This document shows, in pieces, positions 58,201 through 64,000 of a stretch of 64,000 bases of DNA (the first letter of the stretch is position 1; the number at the start of each line of letters is the position of its first letter). Origin of the DNA: UMGS902 sp045580835 (GTDB lineage Bacteria; Bacillota; Clostridia; Oscillospirales; CAG-272); assembly GCA_045580835.1 (NCBI GenBank), contig JAZNOM010000030.1:1-64000 (forward strand). Direction: 5' to 3'. The notes below the pieces were generated by a model. It saw only the letters and a program-made list of their open reading frames with translations. It ran no database searches and was not told the DNA's origin. A program made the position numbers and the translations under genes.

Positions 58201-60447
58201 ATGAACATTTTTAACAAACGTCCGCTTTTGCTTTCTTTATTTGTTTTTGCAATCAGCAGTATATTTTCTGCCGTGATGACAGTTTCCTATCGAAAGGCAT
58301 TTATACTTTCGTATTCTTGCGCCCTTATACTTTTGCTTATAATTTCTGTAATTTTAACAGTGTTAAAGAAAAGGTTGCCAAAAGCCTTCTTGACCTTAGC
58401 AATTTGCATGATATTTGCGTTAATCGCAGCTATCTCATCTCATAGATTCTTTGACATAAAGCTTTACAAAGTTGAAAATCTTGGAGAAGAGAAAAACGTT
58501 GTTGCCGTAATAAAAGAATCTACATATTCAGCATCATATCTGACCACGTATACTGCTGATATAAAAAGCATAGACGGCATAAAAATGAACTTTACAGCAA
58601 GCATATCCGCAACACCTCCTATCCACCTTGAAGAAGGTGATGCTATATGCGCAGACATGTCGTTTTCCCCATTTACAACAAATAAACATGGCTATGATGC
58701 GCGAAATATAAACATTTCAAACGGCATTCTGACGAGTGCCGAATTCAGTAATGCAATTATAATTGAAGAGACAGAAAACTTTAATATCATCTCATTGTTC
58801 AATATTGTAAGAAGAAAAATCGAAAACATAATTGATAAGAGTTTTCGCGACAGCGCTCCCTTAATCAAAGCACTTCTCATCGGGAAAACCGACGGTATAG
58901 ATACAGTTACAAAGAGTAATTTTTCTCGACTTGGGATTAGTCACATACTTTCCATTAGCGGAACTCACTTTTCAGTTTTGCTAGGCATGGTTGCAGTTTT
59001 ACTTTCCACCGTAGGTATTAATAAGCGATATGTTTATGTGTTTTTAATTCCGCTTGCACTTTTTTATATGGGTTTGTCCGGATTCTCTTTTTCCGTATGT
59101 CGCGCCGGAATTATGGCTTTACTTTCGTATTGGGGATTTTTGTGTGGCAGAAATAAAGATTCATACACTTCTTTATTCATTTCTCTTGCTATTATTCTTA
59201 TCATTTCACCATATGCAATATTAAGCATAAGTCTATGGCTTTCTTTTACCGCAACCTTAACAATTCTTATAATTCTGGATTTACTTGCAGAGTTCTTGAC
59301 AAAGCAAAATATACCTTGGTATAAAAAGATAGTTAATTACATCTCGGTTCATGTACTTATTACGGTTTCCATTATATTTGCAACTCTGCCCATTGTATCA
59401 ATGTATTTTGGGTATATTTCAAAAATATCACCCGTTGTCAACCTCGTTATAGTTCCCTTGTTTGAGTTGCTTTTATATATTATACCTTTTTCAGTATGCT
59501 TTTCAAAAATATATGCTATTACATCTGTTGCTGATACATTTGGGGGTTGGTTAATCAAAATAGTAGAAAACTTTGCTGAAAAAGATAATCTCTTGTTGTC
59601 AGTCAATCAGAAATTTGTTGTTATTTTGGCATCAATAGGAATAATCGCTACACTTGTTTTAGTAGCCGTTCCTCTAAAGAATAAGATTATAGTCGTACTG
59701 CCCTCAATAATATGTATAATATCCATTGCAATTGGATTGTTTATTTTCTACAATGACCGTAGCGATAAAATTTATGTTTCATATTTTACTTCAAACGTTA
59801 GTGACGCTATCGTTATTACCGATTCCAACCAAACCGCATGCATTGATATCACAGCCGGCACTTCTGCTGCCATGTACTTAACACAATCAGTTGTAAAAAA
59901 TCATTATTCTGCCTCGATTTCGTCATATGTTTTTACTCACTATCGAAGCGGACATATCAAAGCATTTGATAAACTTGCTTCACGAACTGAAATCAAAACC
60001 GCATACTTTCCTGTTCCAAGCGACGAAAAAAGCATTGGGTACATGGAAGATATAATCGCTGTTGCCCAAAAGCACAACATAGATATCGTTAAATTTGATT
60101 ATAACACCTCTATTAAGTTTCAAGAATGTGAAATTGTAATTTTTGAGCCACAGTTTATAAGTCGTTCTTCGCACGAAATACTTTCCGTAAATATTTCCTC
60201 TGATAAGGAAGACATACTCTATCTGGGATCTTCTTTTTCTGATACTAAATTCGACTATTCAAAGTATATTTCAGAGGCTGAATATATTATTTTAGGTCAA
60301 CATTATCCCAAAACAAAGAATAGATTTATGCTTGAAACCAATGCGAAACTTATTTACGGCAGCAAGGAAATATATAATATGTCGGATATCCCCACAGATG
60401 CAATCATTATGAATAATGGTGACGGCTATCACTTCTTGCTAAATTAA
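58201..60447 (+). CDS. comEC: ComEC/Rec2 family DNA uptake channel
   Basis: ComEC forms the membrane channel for single-stranded DNA in natural transformation. The 748-residue protein has N-terminal spans and an OB-like soluble loop (about 70-180), the core competence domain with SHILSISGTHFSVLLGM and SGFSFSVCRAGIMA (about 225-510), and a C-terminal metallo-beta-lactamase-like domain (about 520-748). In that domain the metal motif, normally HxDxDH or HxHxDH, reads HYRSGH (580-585), so metal ligands are missing. GAGGT precedes the ATG. No comEA or other competence gene is nearby. Confidence 0.9.
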   Translation: MNIFNKRPLLLSLFVFAISSIFSAVMTVSYRKAFILSYSCALILLLIISVILTVLKKRLPKAFLTLAICMIFALIAAISSHRFFDIKLYKVENLGEEKNVVAVIKESTYSASYLTTYTADIKSIDGIKMNFTASISATPPIHLEEGDAICADMSFSPFTTNKHGYDARNINISNGILTSAEFSNAIIIEETENFNIISLFNIVRRKIENIIDKSFRDSAPLIKALLIGKTDGIDTVTKSNFSRLGISHILSISGTHFSVLLGMVAVLLSTVGINKRYVYVFLIPLALFYMGLSGFSFSVCRAGIMALLSYWGFLCGRNKDSYTSLFISLAIILIISPYAILSISLWLSFTATLTILIILDLLAEFLTKQNIPWYKKIVNYISVHVLITVSIIFATLPIVSMYFGYISKISPVVNLVIVPLFELLLYIIPFSVCFSKIYAITSVADTFGGWLIKIVENFAEKDNLLLSVNQKFVVILASIGIIATLVLVAVPLKNKIIVVLPSIICIISIAIGLFIFYNDRSDKIYVSYFTSNVSDAIVITDSNQTACIDITAGTSAAMYLTQSVVKNHYSASISSYVFTHYRSGHIKAFDKLASRTEIKTAYFPVPSDEKSIGYMEDIIAVAQKHNIDIVKFDYNTSIKFQECEIVIFEPQFISRSSHEILSVNISSDKEDILYLGSSFSDTKFDYSKYISEAEYIILGQHYPKTKNRFMLETNAKLIYGSKEIYNMSDIPTDAIIMNNGDGYHFLLN

Positions 60448-60483
60448 TTTATAAAAAAACTAATATTTTTGCAGTTTTTACAA

Positions 60484-60512
60484 TTGACATACGCTATAAA
60501 TTTTTGTATAAT
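60484..60512 (+). promoter_or_regulatory. guaB promoter
   Basis: Perfect consensus TTGACA (60484-60489), 17 bp, TATAAT (60507-60512), in line with the high expression suggested by codon use. Confidence 0.88.
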
Positions 60513-60542
60513 ATTTTCAATAAAAACTACAAGGAGTCTATT

Positions 60543-62018
60543 ATGTCTAAAATTGATTTTAACAATAAGATTATTCAAGACGGTGTTACGTTTGACGATG
60601 TTCTCTTGATTCCTGCCAAGAGTGAGGTTACTCCTGATATGGTAAGTCTCGGAACTCGTCTTACTAACAAAATCAAGCTCAACATTCCTCTTATGAGTGC
60701 AGCGATGGATACCGTTACCGAAGCTGACATGGCTATTGCTATGGCGCGTGAAGGCGGTGCCGGTGTTATTCATAAGAATATGACCATTGAGCAGCAGGCA
60801 GAAGAAGTTGATAAGGTTAAGAGAAACGAAAACGGTGTCATTTCCAATCCTTTTACTCTTGCCGAGAATAACTTTGTATATGAGGCAGACGACCTAATGC
60901 ACAAATTCCGCATTTCCGGTGTGCCGATTTGTGATGAAAACGGCTATCTCGTTGGTATCATCACCAACCGCGATATGCGCTTCCTTACCAATTACAATGT
61001 TCGCATTGGCGATGTTATGACAAGAGAAAATCTTGTTACCGCTCCTAAAGGAACTACCCTTGAGCAGGCACAGGAAATTCTCCGTCACCACAAGATTGAA
61101 AAGCTTCCTCTTATTGATGAAAACGGCAAGCTTTGCGGTCTTATTACTATCAAAGACATACTTAAGACTCTTAAATATCCTAACTCGGCAAAGGACAGCC
61201 GCGGCAGACTTCTCTGCGGAGCTGCTATCGGCGTAACAAAGGATGTTCTTGACCGTGCGGGTGCACTTCTTGAAGCAAACGCTGACTTCCTTGTACTTGA
61301 CTCTGCTCACGGTCACTCCAAAGGCATTATCGAATGTGTTGCAAAAGTTAAAGATGCTTTCCCTGAAGCACAGATTATTGCCGGTAATATTGCTACTGCT
61401 GAAGCTGCGCGCGACCTTATCAAAGCAGGTGCTGATGCTGTTAAAGTTGGTATCGGCCCCGGTTCTATTTGCACTACACGTGTTGTATCCGGTATCGGTG
61501 TTCCCCAGATTACCGCAATTATGAATGCCGCTTCTGTTGCTGCTGAGATGAACATTCCCGTTATCGGTGACGGTGGTGTTAAATACAGTGGCGATATCGT
61601 TAAAGCGATTGCCGCCGGCGCTGATGTTATCATGGTCGGTTCACTTCTCGCAGGTTGTGAGGAAAGTCCCGGCGAAAGCGAAATCTATCAGGGCAGACAG
61701 TTTAAGGTTTACCGTGGCATGGGCTCACTTGCTGCTATGGAAAAAGGCTCCAAGGACAGATACTTCCAGACCGGTACAAAGAAGCTTGTTCCTGAAGGTG
61801 TTGAAGGCCGCGTTCCTTATAAGGGACCTGTTTCCGATACTGTTTATCAGCTCATGGGCGGTCTCCGCTCCGGCATGGGCTACTGCGGCACTCCTACTGT
61901 TGAAGACCTTAAGGTTAACGGCAAGTTCACAAAGATCAGTGCTGCAGGTCTTCGTGAATCTCATCCCCACGATATCAATATTACAAAAGAAGCTCCTAAC
62001 TATAGCGTTCAGTCTTAA
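60543..62018 (+). CDS. guaB: IMP dehydrogenase
   Basis: Oxidises IMP to XMP, the committed step to GMP. The 491-residue protein has FDDVLLIPAKSEVTPD, PLMSAAMDTVTEADMA, two CBS domains (about 90-205), the catalytic loop GIGPGSICTTRVVSG with the active Cys, and the flap near YRGMGSLAAM. Start is ATG 60543 with AAGGAG seven bases upstream; the earlier in-frame start overlaps the promoter. Codon use is strongly biased, like pckG. Terminator follows. Confidence 0.98.
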   Translation: MSKIDFNNKIIQDGVTFDDVLLIPAKSEVTPDMVSLGTRLTNKIKLNIPLMSAAMDTVTEADMAIAMAREGGAGVIHKNMTIEQQAEEVDKVKRNENGVISNPFTLAENNFVYEADDLMHKFRISGVPICDENGYLVGIITNRDMRFLTNYNVRIGDVMTRENLVTAPKGTTLEQAQEILRHHKIEKLPLIDENGKLCGLITIKDILKTLKYPNSAKDSRGRLLCGAAIGVTKDVLDRAGALLEANADFLVLDSAHGHSKGIIECVAKVKDAFPEAQIIAGNIATAEAARDLIKAGADAVKVGIGPGSICTTRVVSGIGVPQITAIMNAASVAAEMNIPVIGDGGVKYSGDIVKAIAAGADVIMVGSLLAGCEESPGESEIYQGRQFKVYRGMGSLAAMEKGSKDRYFQTGTKKLVPEGVEGRVPYKGPVSDTVYQLMGGLRSGMGYCGTPTVEDLKVNGKFTKISAAGLRESHPHDINITKEAPNYSVQS

Positions 62019-62022
62019 TTCT

Positions 62023-62053
62023 AAAGCCCGCTTTAAAGCGGGCTTTCATTTTT
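62023..62053 (+). terminator. guaB terminator
   Basis: A perfect palindromic 12-bp stem AAAGCCCGCTTT/AAAGCGGGCTTT followed by CATTTTT. Confidence 0.88.
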
Positions 62054-62056
62054 CTC

Positions 62057-62084
62057 TTGTATTTTCAAAAAAAAGTGTTATAAT
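62057..62084 (+). promoter_or_regulatory. Promoter of the CobW-family pair
   Basis: TTGTAT (62057-62062), 16 bp, TATAAT (62079-62084). No clear Zur-type palindrome is visible. Confidence 0.6.
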
Positions 62085-62122
62085 TATTTATTAGTAAATA
62101 AAATTTAGAAAGAAGATGCAAA

Positions 62123-63211
62123 ATGACAAAAATTGATATTATATCCGGATTTCTCGGTGCCGGAAAAACTACACTAATCAAAAAACTTCTTCGGGAAGCT
62201 CTTGTCGGCGAAAAGGTTGTTCTTATTGAAAACGAGTTTGGTGAAATCGGTATCGACGGCGGCTTCCTTAAAGACAGTGGCATTGAGATCACCGAAATGA
62301 ACTCCGGTTGTATCTGCTGCAGCCTTGTAGGTGACTTTGAAAAATCTCTCTCTGAGGTGCTTGATAAATTCACTCCAGACCGTGTTATTATTGAACCTTC
62401 AGGCGTTGGCAAACTCAGTGATATTATCAGTGCTGTTGAGAAGCTTGATAGAAAAGACATTTCTCTCAACAGCTTTTCTACCGTTGTTGATGCAAAGAAA
62501 TGCAAGATGTATCTCAAGAACTTCGGTGAATTCTTCTGCAATCAGGTAGAAAATGCGCGTGCTATAATACTCAGCCGTTCACAAGACGCAAACGAGGGAA
62601 AACTTGCAGAAACCATTGAACTTATCCGCGGACTTAATAGCGAAGCAAACATTATCACGACACCTTGGGACTCACTTAACGGAAAACAGATTCTCCATGC
62701 TATGGAAACTGCAAAGATACTTTCAAAAGAACTTGAAGAAGAACACCGCAAAGCACATCACCTCCACGGTGAAGAGTGCCATTGTCACGAGCAGGAGCAT
62801 CACCATCACGACCATGATGAAGAATGTCACTGTCATGAACATCACCAGCATGGCGAAGAATGTCACTGTCATGAACATCATCAGCATGGCGAAGAATGTC
62901 ACTGCCATGAGCACGGACATCATCACCATCACGACGCCGACGAAGTGTTTACTTCTGTTGGATTTGAAACCATCAAAAAATATACTGTTGATGAAATTAA
63001 AGATATTCTTAAAGCACTCGAAGATGAGCACACCTATGGTATTATTCTGCGTTCCAAGGGTATTGTAGCGGCGACTGATGGTTGGATTCACTTTGACTAT
63101 GTCCCTGAAGAATCCGATGTTCGCACGGGCGGTGCTGACACTATCGGCAAAATCTGCGTAATCGGCTCAAATATCAACGAAGAAAAAATCAAGGAATTGT
63201 TTAGAGTATAA
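62123..63211 (+). CDS. CobW-family G3E GTPase with His/Cys-rich tandem repeats
   Basis: G3E GTPases of the CobW/COG0523 group insert or supply metals, often zinc. The 362-residue protein has the P-loop GFLGAGKTT, the intermotif CxCC (SGCICC), a G2/G3 region with IIEPSGVG, and the C-terminal CobW domain (about 280-362). Between them lies a metal-rich insertion (about 206-273) with four EECHCHE units, two inside a 12-residue tandem repeat HHQHGEECHCHE. It lies upstream of a second CobW-like gene, whose ATG overlaps its stop by one base (TAATG). Metal identity is not fixed by sequence. Confidence 0.9.
   Translation: MTKIDIISGFLGAGKTTLIKKLLREALVGEKVVLIENEFGEIGIDGGFLKDSGIEITEMNSGCICCSLVGDFEKSLSEVLDKFTPDRVIIEPSGVGKLSDIISAVEKLDRKDISLNSFSTVVDAKKCKMYLKNFGEFFCNQVENARAIILSRSQDANEGKLAETIELIRGLNSEANIITTPWDSLNGKQILHAMETAKILSKELEEEHRKAHHLHGEECHCHEQEHHHHDHDEECHCHEHHQHGEECHCHEHHQHGEECHCHEHGHHHHHDADEVFTSVGFETIKKYTVDEIKDILKALEDEHTYGIILRSKGIVAATDGWIHFDYVPEESDVRTGGADTIGKICVIGSNINEEKIKELFRV
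62836..62907 (+). repeat. 36-bp tandem repeat coding HHQHGEECHCHE
   Basis: Two consecutive 36-bp units differ by only a few silent bases; a partly matching unit precedes them. Near-identical DNA suggests recent expansion. Confidence 0.8.
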
Positions 63212-64000
63212 TGAGAACAGAACAAGAAGTAAGAGTATATTTGTTTACCGGCTTTTTGGAGTCCGGCAAGACAAAATTCATCAGAGAAACTTTAGAGGAT
63301 AAGCGCTTTAATGACGGTGAGCCGACCCTGCTGCTTCTTTGCGAAGAAGGCGAAGAGGAATATGATACAAAGGCCCCGTATATGGAGTGCGTAACGGTTG
63401 CAACGCTTGAAGATGAATCCGAGTTTACCGAGGCCAATCTCATGCGTCTTGCAACAAAGGCAAAAGCCAAAAAGGTAATCGTTGAATACAACGGAATGTG
63501 GCTTCTCAATGATTTTTATGAAAGAATCCCAAGCGATTGGGTTATATATCAGGAGCTTATGTTTGCAGATGCAAACACTTTTGAAAACTATAACTCAAAC
63601 ATGCGTAGCCTTGTATATGATAAAATCAGCAGTGCCGAGCTTGTAATTTTCAACCGTTGCAAAAAAGATTTTGACAAGATGGCACTTCACAAAATTGTAC
63701 GCGCAATCAGTCGCCGTGTTGACATTGCCTATGAATATACCGACGGCTCCGCTGAATATGATGACATCGTAGATCCGCTGCCTTTCGATATCAATGCTGA
63801 TATTATTAAAATTGAAGACCGTGACTATGCACTTTGGTATCGTGACACTTCTGAAGAAATGGAAAAATACGACGGCAAAAGCGTTTCTTTCAAAGCACTT
63901 GTCGCTATTGGTAAGGATTTTCCAACTGATACCTTTGTTGGTGGCAGAAGACTTATGAGCTGTTGTGCAGATGACCTTATCTTTGCAGGTTTTGCTTGCA
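63211..64000 (+). CDS. Second CobW-like GTP-binding protein, cut by window end
   Basis: The frame opens at ATG 63211, overlapping the stop of the first CobW gene, and runs past base 64000 (263 codons seen). It has a P-loop GFLESGKT like the G3E family, and IVEYNGMWL where IIEPSGVG is expected. The CxCC metal motif is absent: the matching stretch has one Cys (MECVTVATLE). A second Cys pair occurs near the end (SCCADD). It is likely a diverged G3E GTPase working with its neighbour, perhaps as an inactive or regulatory subunit. Confidence 0.8.
   Translation, partial: MRTEQEVRVYLFTGFLESGKTKFIRETLEDKRFNDGEPTLLLLCEEGEEEYDTKAPYMECVTVATLEDESEFTEANLMRLATKAKAKKVIVEYNGMWLLNDFYERIPSDWVIYQELMFADANTFENYNSNMRSLVYDKISSAELVIFNRCKKDFDKMALHKIVRAISRRVDIAYEYTDGSAEYDDIVDPLPFDINADIIKIEDRDYALWYRDTSEEMEKYDGKSVSFKALVAIGKDFPTDTFVGGRRLMSCCADDLIFAGFAC

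Noticed and set aside
62760..62940. CRISPR-like array
   Set aside because: The repeats are in-frame His/Cys codons without spacers; no cas gene or spaced repeat array occurs in the window.
62123..64000. Cobalamin synthesis role because of the CobW name
   Set aside because: No cobalamin genes are near, and G3E GTPases with His-rich loops are mostly general metallochaperones.

Overview
The window looks like chromosome of a spore-forming, low-to-moderate GC Firmicute of class Clostridia, probably a fermentative gut-type anaerobe. The evidence is spoVT, ricT (yaaT), a ymcA-like gene next to miaB and mutSL, a YaaH-like LysM protein, a large Gram-positive SRP RNA beside dnaX, pyruvate formate-lyase under a ZTP riboswitch, and a secreted protein ending in a dockerin-like module. 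Many promoters have TTGACA/TATAAT boxes with 17-bp spacers, and most operons end in clear intrinsic terminators, often shared by converging genes.

Region 1 (1-about 5,060) is foreign. A tightly packed run of small single-pass membrane proteins, a Zot-type ATPase, a phage replication initiation protein and a tyrosine recombinase form the right part of a filamentous-phage (inovirus-like) prophage whose left end lies outside the window. It is followed by small regulatory genes with palindromic operators. A tRNA-Lys, its 3' end facing the element, is the likely host border.

Region 2 (5,222-38,610) is mostly housekeeping: eno, a LysM/GH18-like protein with a lost active site, GTP-type PEP carboxykinase, an ABC-F ATPase, dnaX-ybaB-recR with SRP RNA, holB-ricT-ferredoxin-trmN6-rsmI, and a six-gene minus-strand operon miaB-ymcA-mutS-mutL-tgt-FAD protein. 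Then come two signalling cassettes (a BlaI/M56 pair with an unusual extracellular extension, and an ECF sigma factor with a membrane partner), a PsiE-like protein, and the operon yfmF-yfmH-lgt-folD. A FlK-type thioesterase precedes tRNA-Arg.

Region 3 (38,635-49,650) is accessory. A tRNA-Arg is followed 165 bp later by a perfect 25-bp copy of its 3' end, probably an old integration scar. Next is an AraC-controlled minus-strand locus: an AroD-like enzyme, a sugar-type binding lipoprotein, a 1,513-residue SLH protein with an ADP-ribosylglycohydrolase-like domain, and an SGNH esterase with a dockerin-like end. I read it as a glycan- or plant-compound-responsive surface locus.

Region 4 (49,653-64,000) holds pflB-pflA behind a ZTP riboswitch, an Asp/Glu racemase, a DUF4062 gene paired with an inositol-phosphatase-like gene, spoVT, an orphan E2-type acyltransferase lacking its catalytic His, a lactonase-like propeller, comEC with a degenerate metallo-lactamase domain, guaB, and two adjacent CobW-family GTPases, the first with His/Cys-rich tandem repeats and the second cut by the window edge.
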